Shown here piece by piece: positions 1 through 9,890 of a DNA stretch of 64,000 nt. The DNA lies in contig NC_084899.1 in assembly GCF_958979055.1 (NCBI RefSeq), forward strand, positions 3,781,001-3,845,000, read 5' to 3'. The DNA comes from Alnus glutinosa. Its lineage: Eukaryota > Streptophyta > Magnoliopsida > Fagales > Betulaceae. Under the pieces are notes generated by a model. That model saw only the letters and a program-made list of their open reading frames with translations, had not been told where the DNA came from and did no database searches. The position numbers and the translations under genes are program-made. How positions within the stretch are numbered: the stretch's first letter is position 1; each line of letters starts with the position of its first letter.

Positions 1-29
1 TCAATTCAATTCGAAGCATGGAATCTCAG

Positions 30-415
30 TTCAAATCAAACCAGACCAGATCAAATCAAAGCGTCGCTCCCTCGGTTTGAAATACAACCGACCCGGAGCA
101 CGCACCGGTCATTCCTCAATATTGACTAAAGTCATTAAGGAATGTCTCGGTTCAAATCAAACCAGACCAGATCAAATCAAAGCGTCGCTCCCTCGGTTTG
201 AAATACAACCGACCCGGAGCACGCACCGGTCATTCCTCAATATTGACTAAAGTCATTAAGGAATGTCTCGGTTCAAATCAAACCAGACCAGATCAAATCA
301 AAGCGTCGCTCCCTCGGTTTGAAATACAACCGACCCGGAGCACGCACCGGTCATTCCTCAATATTGACTAAAGTCATTAAGGAATGTCTCGGTTCAAATC
401 AAACCAGAGCAAATC
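30..415. repeat. 121-bp tandem repeat array, just over three copies
   Basis: The block containing ccagaccagatcaaatcaaa recurs at about 41, 162 and 283, and a diverged copy (ccagagcaaatcaaatg) appears near 404, giving a constant 121-bp period. Each unit carries the same gtcgctccctcggtttgaaa and ttgactaaagtcattaagg segments with almost no differences. The array lies in the 3' noncoding part of the retroelement, beyond the 3' end of the antisense gene. It may continue left of the window only as partial units, since bases 1-29 already diverge. Confidence 0.93.
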
Positions 416-564
416 AAATGCAACTCGGTAGAGTAAGCAAAACAAAAGTTTACATGAACACATCAAAATATCAAAGTAAAGAAATTAATTCTATATCATA
501 AACCAACCGGGTTACATTAGTTTTCATTCGAAAGTACAACCGGCCTAAAAGAAGAAAAAATATA

Positions 565-3347
565 TTACACAAGTGGGCTCCCTGTCGAGTCCCCAGCATC
601 GCCAACCCCAGGTTCCTCGGTTTCTTCCCTACCAGGAGTGCATTCCGAGACAGAGGGTCCCGAGGTTAAGTCATCTCGATAAGGATTGGGAGCATCATCG
701 GTCCAGTCCTCCACATCCGGGAAAAATTCCACTCCCAGAGTCTGTAGCTCCCTGGTTGCTGTCTCGGGTAATTCAAGGAGCTCAGGAGTCACAGTCTCGG
801 GATCAACCTTGAATACTTCCGGGTGAAGAAGCATGGTCCTTAATCTCTCAAAACCCCAGTTGGATCCTCGGCCCCAGCTAAGACCTCGAAGCCAAGGAAC
901 AAGGGCGAGTTGCTTCTTGAAACGCCGGGACTTGGCCTTATAATGATGGCCTTTCTTCCGAAGTCTCTTACACCGAGCATGAATCTCTTTCTGTTTCTCG
1001 GACAGAGAGTGCTTATCGGCCACCAGCGAGTCCTTCTCTCGCTCCAAGTCGGTCACCCGAGAAGATAGCGCCGTTTTGGCTTCGTTAGCCTCGGTCAGAT
1101 TGCTCAATACTCTATCAAGAGTTTTCTCGCTTTCAAGTGCTTGAGCACGAGATGTATCCGCCAGCTTCCGGGCCTGAGCCAGATCCATGTCTCGAGCCTT
1201 TATTGTCTGATCTTTGGTCTCGATATCCTGCTTCAAGGTCTCTATCTCAGACTCCAAATCCTCGGTTCGGGACATCTCGAATTCTAGCTCTTGAACCCGA
1301 GACTGAAGTTCGGCTACCTTGGCCTCTAGAGCAGCCCGGCCCTCAGTACTACCCCGGTGGTCTCGCCACAATGCAACCGACCTCATAACGCACTAAAATA
1401 ATAAAAATATGGGAGTTAAAAAAAAAAAACGCGCAAAGTGTGGGAAGATATGTTCAAAATCACAGGGCTAACCTGCAATTGGTTATGAAGCATCGCCTCT
1501 GCAAGTTCTCCAGGTAACACGGTCCCGGACGTCGAAAAGGACCCTTCCGGGATTAAGCCCATTAAAGTCTCTAAGGGGCAAGCCAGTAGGCCTTCCTTCA
1601 GAGAACCGATTAATGCTCCCTGACGGGAAGTCTCAGCTTCCATAAATCCCGGAGAAGGATTTCGAGTCTCCGGTTGGTCCTCACAAGTCTCGGGTCCAGA
1701 GGACTCCGCAACTTCAACCCGATCCAAACACTGTCCAGGCGGCACGGACGAGTTTATCTCCCTGGTCTCCAGATGACCCTCCGATTCCACCGCCACATGA
1801 TCCCCAGATTCCGGTCCACCCGGGGGCTGTAAAAATGTTTCATGCTTCGCCGGTAAGTGATCCTCGGAGGCTAGACCAGCATCAGATTCCAAGCGAGTTT
1901 CTATCCTCTCAGCCGGAGACCGATCCAAAGTCTCGGATTCTTTAATCGGTTCTTCCCGGGTAGCTGGCAAAGTGGGCAATACAAAACGCGGCCGACCAAA
2001 AAGAAGCTCGGCTTCAGTGGACCGCGTAAGCGCATATTGTAAAGGATCCGAGGCAAATCGGGTCCTCTTCGTCGACTCGGATGCCACTTCTTTCCCTTTG
2101 CGTTTAGATGCATTCCGAACCTCAGAAGCATCTTGCTCCAACTCCTCAGGATCGTCCCCGATTTCTACTATATCGAGCGCATGAGCAACCACTGTCTCCT
2201 TACCAGACGCTTCCTCTGGATTTTCAACTTCAACAGTATTAATAACGGCTGATGAAGAGGTAGCCGGGATCATAGTCTCAGGAGCTCTAGTCAAGTCACT
2301 CCCGAGATCAGTAGCAGGAGCAGAGAAATTTGGGGTAGGGCCATCCCGAGGTACAATTGCCGTCCTCGGAACTTGGGTCGCCTTACTTACAGCCCTCGGA
2401 GGGAGGGTCGCCTTGCCAGTCTTCTTTTGTTTGACGACCCTCTTAGTCCCTGGAGCCGCCTTCAATGCCTTCGGTTGTGGAGTGCCGGCCGCTCCACCCT
2501 CGGATCTCTTCGGCTTTTGTTTTCCTTTCCGATCATACCAAACCTTCTCGGTAGGGATCTGATACCCAAGAACCTTCCGCATATTTTCGTCGGTGACTAT
2601 GTTGTCATAGTCTATCTTCACATCGTTCCCCGGAGTCTGAGAGAACAACAGCATTGCGGCCACCCTTCTCTTACCGGTTGCATTCAAGACAGGAGCTTCC
2701 CGTAGGTCAACCTGGATAGGGTTCCAGACTCTTGATACTCTTTGATCGGACGGTAAGGGCACTACCGACTCCCAATCTCCTGAGACTCGGAAAAAATCTG
2801 ACCTCCAACCTCGGTTGTTGGAATAACTTTGAGAAAGGTATATAAAGATAGGGTTGTTCCTAACAGTAAACTCAACAACACCCTCCCTTTTATATGCCGC
2901 CCGGTAGATGTTGAAGAACTCCGGAATTGTCATCCGAGCCCCCAGCACTGTTCGCCACAGAATGAAAGAGGCGAAGAGATATCTCCACGCGTTCGGTGTA
3001 AGCTGGCTCGGGGATACCCCAAGAAATAGTACCAATTCCCGGGCGATGTCCGGTAAAGGAAATCGCAGCCCCGCTAAAAGCATTTTCTCGTAAATAACGA
3101 GATCGCCCCCACGAATCTCCCGGGTAACAGGATTTTGGAAATGTAACAGAACGGAGGGGGGAATATCATAATTGTTCCGGAGGCGAAATTCATCCCCAGT
3201 ACCAACCTTTGAGACTCCTCGGCGGTCGAGAGGCACGAGGGGCATCTGACGTTCCCCTTGCTCGGGCACCACCTCGTCCTCGGATAGTAATTCCTCTTCC
3301 TCAGACTCCGAGACGACCACTGCTGGGAGTTCCCTTGCTTCAGACAT
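565..3347 (-). CDS. Antisense retrotransposon ORF, Transposase_28-like, coiled coil
   Basis: Two exons, complement(565..1392, 1473..3347), give 900 aa. The 80-bp intron has GT-AG ends on the minus strand and keeps phase 0. The start is the ATG at 3347 (MSEARELPAVVV); the longer reading upstream begins with TTG. Residues ~50-210 resemble the putative gypsy-type transposon domain (Transposase_28): LRNNYDIPPSVLLHF, GDLVIYEKMLLAGLRFPLP, NAWRYLFASFILWR. The middle is acidic and low-complexity with basic patches (KRKGKEVASESTKRTRF). The second exon encodes a long coiled coil (EAKVAELQSRVQELEFEMSR) and an acidic tail. The gene runs opposite to the element. Its function is unknown; in Tat-lineage elements such ORFs are called aORFs. 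It is unbroken, so the copy may be fairly young. Confidence 0.8.
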
Positions 3348-3464
3348 GGTGCAGAAAGACAAGTTTAGGATGAACTTCCAAGATAGAAATACGAGTTCAA
3401 AGGAAAGGAGGAAGAAAAATTCAAAACAAGAATGAGAGATACTGAGAGATACAGATGGGAAGGG

Positions 3465-3472
3465 TATTTATA
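3465..3472 (-). promoter_or_regulatory. TATA box of the antisense retrotransposon gene
   Basis: TATAAATA on the minus strand, about 118 bp upstream of the ATG at 3347. This places a start site near 3435 and a leader of roughly 90 nt. It suggests that the antisense ORF has its own promoter and does not depend on the LTR. Positional inference only. Confidence 0.6.
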
Positions 3473-4090
3473 CTCCAGTGCAACCGGGATTAGCCGGTCA
3501 TGAACAACCGGGAGTCAGAGAGACATAAGTGAGTCTCATCCCTCGAAACCGGCAGTCGAACCGTCGCCGGTCACACATCTGACAACCACAGTGCCCCTCG
3601 AAAGGCGAACCGACGTCAAATCACATTTATGTGCTGCTGACACACGTTGACAGGACTACAGCTTGACCGGTTGCAGTCCACCGGAAGACGAACGGTCTCG
3701 TCCAAGTTACTTCTTCCAAAAACCGGAAGCCCAAAAGCCCCGGTGGTCTGTGTCCAGTGAGACAAGACACGCGTCGAAAAATGAACCGGCGTCCAGTCGT
3801 ATTTGACACGTGGCTCACGGATTTCAAGGAAATTCAAAAGTTTGAAAATTTGGATTTACGAGGTGAAAGGAAAAAGCGGGAATTCCGTAAAAAGAAAATG
3901 GCGTACGAAGGTTCTCGGGCGGATAAGGTATGGACAAGTCAAAGCAACCGACAAAACAATACTTCCGAGATGGATACGGAGAAGGGTCATTGATCGCTCT
4001 CGGTATTATACGCCCGACCCAAAACTCAAGATACATCACAGTAAAGATCGATCAATTATTCCTAAATTCTCTCAAGTATAAAATTTACCT
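3473..4090. other. Noncoding internal region of the retroelement
   Basis: This stretch lies between the antisense promoter and the polypurine tract. The short ORFs in it overlap one another on both strands and show no family features. Sequence composition (repeated cgaccgg/accggc words) matches the rest of the element. No other structure was recognised. Confidence 0.6.
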
Positions 4091-4106
4091 AAGAGAATTG
4101 GGGGGT
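4091..4106 (+). other. Polypurine tract
   Basis: aagagaattgggggg lies four bases before the TG of the 3' LTR. This is the expected place and composition for the primer of plus-strand DNA synthesis, and it fixes the element's sense direction as plus. Confidence 0.75.
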
Positions 4107-4302
4107 AACTGTTGGGACAAATATAGATCTTCTCGGGAGTTGGGCCCAATCCGGGATGTGGGCCCTCTCTGATCCACCCGACCGGGCCCAAATATTGGAA
4201 AAAGCATAATTTACCCGGGCCCATTGAGGCTCCTTGGGCCCAAGTCTGTTGCAACAGGCCTGAGTTGGCGATCCAAATGCTAGTTGGTATCCGCATCTGC
4301 AG

Positions 4303-4410
4303 GCGTCTCGGCAGTACCCGGAATCTAAGGGACACGACGCACGTCATGGAAGTCATGCGTCTCGGCAGTACCCGGAACCTAAGGGACACGATGCATGTCG
4401 TGAGACCCCA
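4303..4410 (+). repeat. 54-bp direct duplication inside LTR U3
   Basis: gcgtctcggcagtacccgg occurs at 4303 and 4357, each followed by aa(t/c)ctaagggacacga(c/t)gca. Two near-identical copies sit about 110-220 bp upstream of the LTR TATA box, the usual place for repeated enhancer motifs in plant LTRs. Confidence 0.85.
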
Positions 4411-4521
4411 TGATACCACCGAGATCTACGGAATCTGGAAGAGTTGTTTACATGGAGCCACGTCTCCTCCAACCGCCTCGAGCGCAAAATTGTGAAGCTA
4501 ATGGAACTGCTCCATAACCTC

Positions 4522-4529
4522 TATAAATA
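4522..4529 (+). promoter_or_regulatory. LTR TATA box
   Basis: TATAAATA in the 3' LTR, in sense orientation, about 215 bp before the LTR end. It would set the R start near 4555. Confidence 0.7.
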
Positions 4530-4743
4530 CAAGAACTGTTTCAGATGCTAAGGTACATGCTAATCAGTCTCTTTGGCATTATTTTGCGCATTTATTCTCA
4601 GAACCATACACTTACTTAAGCATCGGAGCGGGGTTGTCGGAACCCCCCGACGCAGCTTTACTTTTCAGGTGAACCAGACACAACCAGGAGCAACTTAGTC
4701 CAAAATCTGACCGACACGTCACCTTCCGGAAACTGTCGCAACA

Positions 4744-4887
4744 AGTACCAAGATGATGCAGAACTTATTCATTGGAGATTATCAAAACAATAAATAAAAA
4801 GAAATGCTATGAGTACCAATGAATAAACTCCACATCATTTTGGTACCCATCTCTTGGTAAAAGATTTGGTACTTCTAGCCTTTCTCA
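4744..4887. mobile_element. MITE remnant interrupted by the retrotransposon
   Basis: This matches the MITE at 47736-47910 over a long internal block (ggagat(t/a)atcaaaacaa, gagtaccaatgaataa, ctccacatcat). Its right end, read on the minus strand, is GAGAAAGGCTAGAAGTACC, similar to the complete element's terminus. The left terminus is missing and is replaced by the LTR; the sequence resumes at AGTACC, which corresponds to the inside of the left terminal repeat. The retroelement therefore appears to have inserted into this MITE. Confidence 0.72.
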
Positions 4888-4984
4888 TTTCTTAATGAAT
4901 TACAACTACTTAATTACCATTGTAAACCACTGCTCTAGGGCTTCCTAAAAACATGCATGTTCAAGCAAGAACAATGTCTAATAC

Positions 4985-5321
4985 CATAATATTTGGGCTT
5001 GAACCCGACACGAACTCCGCTCCAAATTAGTGGGTTAGGGTTTAATTAGGAGTTTTACCTGTATGATTAAATTGGTCGTGTTAGTTAGGATTGTCTTATA
5101 TAATCTTATATGTATCAATGTCTTGATACGACTCGAACCCAATACACGACATCTAGGATTGAAAATTCTTTTTCACGAAATTAACGGGTACGTTGGGGTT
5201 GAGGAGTATAACCCGTTTAATGAAATGGGTCGGGCAAGGGTTGTCTTGTATAATTTTATACGTCCTCATGCATTGACACGACTCGAACATGATACACGAG
5301 CACGAATTCTCACCCTTACTT
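4985..5321. repeat. Dispersed hAT-like repeat rich in cgacacgaac words
   Basis: Its right end, read on the minus strand, is TAAGGGTGAGAATTCGTG, close to the left end of the repeat at 59408 (TAGGAGTGATAATTCGTG). The body repeats gacacgaa/acacgac motifs also seen near 42290-42650. The 96-codon ORF inside it is chance. I read it as a degenerate copy of a plant nonautonomous DNA element; the left boundary is approximate. Confidence 0.5.
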
Positions 5322-6102
5322 GTATCTATTTAATTACTAGGAGCCAACACTAGTTCCTAGCAAATAACTGTAATTCTCCTTCAATTCTATAATCTTGGTC
5401 GTCGTTAATTTTTGCACAAAAGATCTCCGGTCAAGTTTTCTATGGGAGGTAAGCCGAACTCCTGGATTGGAAAGTAAACTAGATTTCAATTGGAGTTATT
5501 GTTTTAATTAATTAGTTGATATTTCGATTATCGTAGGATATTAAGTTTGATTAGGCTCGAGAAAGGAAGTGAAATTTGTACGTTTGTGGCACGGATCTTG
5601 ATTATAGATCATTGGGCATAATCTAATTAATTATTAATTGGCAACACAGCATAAACACTACAGAAATGCATTATAGTCTGGACAGATGCTAAAATGATTT
5701 CAATATTTCTGGGACGAATCAAATTGTCATTCTCACTTGTAGTTGCCTCTTTCTATGTCCTTTCTTTATAATACGTACAGACAAGCTTGTCTCAAAGGTT
5801 TACTCAAAAGGTCCCTTCACATTTAATCTCAAGGCCCCCAAAAAAACTATGATTTTTTTTTTTTCCAGTATATGAAGACGAAGATATTGGCCTAAATTGT
5901 CATCTCCAGCTAATTTGTTGTTCAAATTTTGAGAAAAGTCTCAATAATAAGTTAACTTGTACCATATTTGGGTCGACTCGTTGAGGTGAACCTTGATGGT
6001 CTGACGGCCACACATTTTGGTCGTGGGTGTTTGATATATAAATGGCTAAGTCTTTGTAACATTTTTCTCTTGCATGATAGAATTAAGTGACCTATATAGT
6101 GA

Positions 6103-6145
<43 letters not shown>

Positions 6146-7619
6146 TAATTACTTTGAATTTTGACCGAATGATACATTTGTCGTATTTCATTATTCTATT
6201 TAAAGAGTTTACAAAATACATAATAAATACCCAAAGTGTAAAAGATAACAACTTTAACTATTTACAACCCAATTTGAATCACAATAGGCATGAAGGTGCA
6301 GTGATCCAAGAGTGAAGTAAAAAGCACAAATATCAGCTGTGCCTTTTAGATGTAAAGTGAGTAGCAATGGGACAATGTAAAAATTGATATACCTGGTTAA
6401 CTTAATATGTAATGTCAGGGCGTGGAATGGTACAATATTGCAAAACCCCCAACAATGTGTCTATAGATGGCGGGATTCGGTAATTGATCACCATCGAATA
6501 GTAATTTCTTCCCGGTAATGCTTGACAAGCGAGTACTAGCTAGTAACGATGATGCCAACCATGTAGATTAAAACAAACATATGAACGGGTGGCTTGTGTA
6601 GCATAAAGAGCTAGATAAGTATCAACCAAAGAACCTATAAATCCAAGATCAAGTAGATCTTGAGTCGGCCGATGAACTCATGCTCGTGGTGCTTGTTTAA
6701 GGCTATACAAAGCTTTATTGAGCTTTCAGAACTTTAAAAATGTAAACCGATCTTTGTGTTTTCTTGCAGTACAATGCCCGAAGAGAGTTGCCCACTTATA
6801 TGGATATTTATCCTAATAATTCACGGATCAATATGGTCATCTTCGTAAGAAATATATCCGATTGTGTTCAATTTTTTACCTTTTTTTTTTAAAATTTTTT
6901 TATGTCGTACGAATTTTCATGCTTGTCTTTCAAGAAATCAATTCATTTAATCCACTATTTCAGTTTTCACACCATGGCCAAAGCATCTAGCTAGATAGAG
7001 GGATGGGCTTAGTTTGGGTCAATTTAAGTATTTCATTATTGTCCTTTACAGCAATAAATAAATAAGGCTAATTCGTCTTTCTTTATCTCATCGAATTCGT
7101 AAATTAACACAAAATAAGATTTTGGGATCTTCAAGAAAATTAAAGTCCACAAGTCCATACTCTTGAGATTAAATAGAGGCAGCATTGCTTCGTTGACACG
7201 ACAATTAGCACCGTTTGGCAAATCATTTTATTTTATTTTTTTTAAAAAAAATTAATTAAAAATATTCATACTTTTTATTACTATTTTTTTAAAAAAAAAA
7301 AATTCATAAAAAAACATAATTTTTTTTTCACCTTTTTTTTTATAAAAAATTCCAAACTTTTTGCTAATTCATATTATATCAATAACTTTTTATTACTATT
7401 CAAACAAAAAATTCACTACAAAATTGTTTACCAACCATAACCTAAATTTCCGGCCACATTGGTTCTGCTTTTGGTACCATTTTTTATTTTTCTTTTTTTC
7501 TTTTGTTCTTTAACCATTTTCCGGCTTTAGAAAGTAATGTTCAGGTACTATTTAATGTTTATGAAATTGAGATGCTTGATTGAGTAAAAAGATAACGGTC
7601 TTATTTATTGCTAGCTCTA
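5322..7619. other. Gene-free AT-rich spacer
   Basis: No gene is supported. It contains an (AAT)n microsatellite at about 6102-6140 and AT-rich low-complexity sequence at about 6880-6910 and 7225-7400. Short ORFs lack any family signature. Confidence 0.6.
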
Positions 7620-7885
7620 GACCCGATGCCGGCCAAATTGGTCGAAATCTGACTAGTACCGTCAAAATTTGAAAATTTCTACCACATTCTAGCCAACTAT
7701 GCTAGATCTTGGCGAAAACTGGTCGGAATCTGATTCGCTGGATTCTGGTGAGGGCAGCCGGACGTCGCTGGATTCCATTTTACACTGTTGATGATTTTTT
7801 CGTATGACCCAATCGCCGAAAAACATTTTCAGAAAAATTATTTTTAAAACATTTTAAGTTGAAACAAACGGAGCATGCATTATAA
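7620..7885. repeat. MULE-like foldback repeat, short copy
   Basis: Shares ctgattcgctggattctgg, ccggacgtcgctggattcca and tgatgattttttcgt with the longer copy at 40195-40785, and both end with a gaaacaaacgg/gaaacagacga terminus. The centre contains repeated ggccaaa/ctgg words. Probably a degenerate nonautonomous DNA transposon. Confidence 0.6.
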
Positions 7886-9480
7886 TTAGTTGCTCCGATG
7901 CTAACTTCATTTTTAATATACGAATTTATTTCACCATGCTGCACATTATCATTAGCTCTGATAATACTTGAAAGGAAAATTAATACCTTGGGGTGTTTTC
8001 TATTGATATCATAACATGATATGTTAAACCATCACTCAACTAAAAAGTCCAAACATGTAGATTTAGATTTGATTATGCTATTAACCATATGCACCCGATC
8101 GAATCCCACTTCTGAGATCTGGGTGCATATGCTCAGAAATTGATAAAAGTAAATAAGAAGAAGACATACTGAAGTGGACAAAAACATTTATGTTTCAGAC
8201 TTTCAGTTACTTTTCCATTGAAATGCTGATGGTGATCATTGAAAAATGCTCCTTGGAGTGGTTGTGAAGAAGGGGGGCAAGCTTTTTGATTCAATAAATG
8301 AGAGGAGCCACCAAATGTTTTCACTTTCCAATTTACTCATGTTCTTTTTTCTGGGAGACAAATATGTAAATGCTAGCTGGATTGTTCTATCTTATTCACA
8401 TGCAGATCGATCATGTGCCACCCATACTCACAACCTGTTAGGTTCCCCCACAGATTTTGTAACCCATTGCTGCAATCGATGCATCTTCAAATTCGTCCTC
8501 TAAAACATCATTATAAAAACATATCTTTCCTCAGCCCTTCCAACCATATATATGCCATGCATGCCTGAAAAATATTGGGTTATAATTAGAGTTATAACGT
8601 GTAATGTGCAGTAAAACATCATGCATATATATATATATATATAACTTTTTATGGACGTTGCTAATGTTTTTGTCGGCATTTCAAAATGTCGATGAATCCA
8701 TAAAAAGATTGCCGCTATTTATCAAATTTTCACCGGGGTCGCCCTAAAATTGACTTTCCACGCCGGCCGCCACGGTAACCGACGCTGAAAAACGCTAGAA
8801 AAAAATATGCCGACATTGACAACGTTTTGTTTGCGTTTTTTTAAGCTTCAGTGGTGGTCGTAACAACCGTCCTTTGTAGTGACCGACCACCTTCGTACAA
8901 GTTCATTTGTTCTTCTTTCTTTCTTTCTTTCTTTCTTTCTTTTTTTTTTTTTTTTAAAAAAAAAAAAATAATTATTATTATCTGATAAACACGGGACCAA
9001 TCTTGAAAATGCTGCAGATTCCTGAACAATGAATAGCAACAGTACAGAGGCTCATGTGGTATGCACAGAAGCATTGATTTTTGTAATTGATTTTTTTTTT
9101 TTTTTTTTTTTTTTCCTTATTTGGATTTAATGTTTTCATATTAATGCTTTACTTCTAGAGTTTTGTGTATGTATTTCTTGAAATTAATTACCTCTGGCAA
9201 AATTAAGCAAATTAGAGGAAATTGTCTAGTCACCTCATCATTTTAACAATGCAACTCCACTCTTACTTAACCCTCTAAATCTTGATTTTATTTTCAAAAG
9301 AAAAATAAAGAAAAGAATTATGGAAGAATTAAAAACGCATTAGAATTTTGATCAAGTGATCAAATTCACTATTTCTTGAAGTAATCAGTAGTTTACCCTA
9401 TAATTCTAGCATATAATCCTGGATTGGAATTCTAATTACTCTTTAATTACATTTAAAAGTTAAGTATTCCCCTTGGGTGC
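7886..9480. other. Gene-free spacer with simple repeats
   Basis: Contains an AT microsatellite near 8624-8642, a (CTTT)n-to-poly-T tract at about 8912-8955 and a poly-T run near 9089-9114. The ORFs across these runs are low-complexity artefacts. No gene was recognised. Confidence 0.6.
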
Positions 9481-9499
9481 AGAAACGCTTGGCGAAAGG

Positions 9500-9890
9500 C
9501 TTTTAAAATATTAATTAAATGATTAAATCAATCAATTAAATTAATTTAGATTTTTATGATAAGTGTTGATTTAACATGGTATCAGAGCAGAGGTAATAGA
9601 GTAATGTTACTCTTCACACCCATTTCGCACTAGTCGACGTTACGTGTTTTAAGTAACTTTTCATGTTAGCCACTTAAAACAAAAACAAAAAGCTACTTAA
9701 TTTGATGAGAAATGAGCGTGATAAATGAATGTAAAGAGTAGAATTACTCGAGGTCCTTAGTTTGAACTTCATTTCTATCAATTTACTCTCAATTTCAATT
9801 AAGGGAGAATTTGATCCCACATGTAAAAGAGAGTACTTGAATATTAATTAAATAATTAAATCAATAATTTCTTATCAATTTAGACGCCAA
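9500..9890 (+). mobile_element. TRIM-like LTR remnant with tRNA-iMet primer site
   Basis: tggtatcagagc at 9577-9588 is the canonical plant primer-binding site complementary to the 3' end of initiator methionine tRNA. It directly follows gttgatttaaca, which has the CA end expected of a 5' LTR. The block before it (attaattaaatgattaaatc) recurs at about 9845-9870 (attaattaaataattaaatc), as a second LTR copy would. No coding sequence lies between, which suggests a terminal-repeat element in miniature or a deleted LTR element. Confidence 0.5.

Larger units (their letters stand above)
1..4743 (+). mobile_element. Partial LTR retrotransposon (Ty3/gypsy, Tat-like), 3' part
   Basis: The window opens inside a retroelement whose sense direction is plus. 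From left to right it shows a tandem repeat array, a long antisense gene, a polypurine tract and a 3' LTR with TGTTG...CAACA ends and a TATA box in plus orientation. No gag or pol is present, so the rest of the element lies left of the window. Antisense extra ORFs with a Transposase_28-type domain, and tandem repeats between pol and the 3' LTR, are known from the Tat lineage of plant Ty3/gypsy elements. The lineage assignment rests on this layout, because no reverse transcriptase is visible here. Confidence 0.85.
4110..4743 (+). mobile_element. 3' LTR, 634 bp
   Basis: Starts TGTTGGGACAAATATAG and ends ACTGTCGCAACA, so the termini form the inverted repeat TGTTG/CAACA. It follows a polypurine tract and contains TATAAATA at 4522-4529. 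A 54-bp tandem duplication lies in the U3 part. The five bases after it, AGTAC, are the predicted target-site duplication; the matching copy would be left of the window. Right of the LTR the sequence changes abruptly to a MITE. Confidence 0.88.

Noticed and set aside
3348-3362. Longer start of the antisense retroelement ORF
   Set aside because: The extra five codons begin with TTG; the ATG at 3347 is the first real one.
5063-5353. 96-codon plus-strand ORF
   Set aside because: Lies in a dispersed acacgac-type repeat; the translation only reflects the repeat.
8841-9074. Lysine-rich minus-strand ORFs
   Set aside because: Run through (CTTT)n and poly-T sequence.
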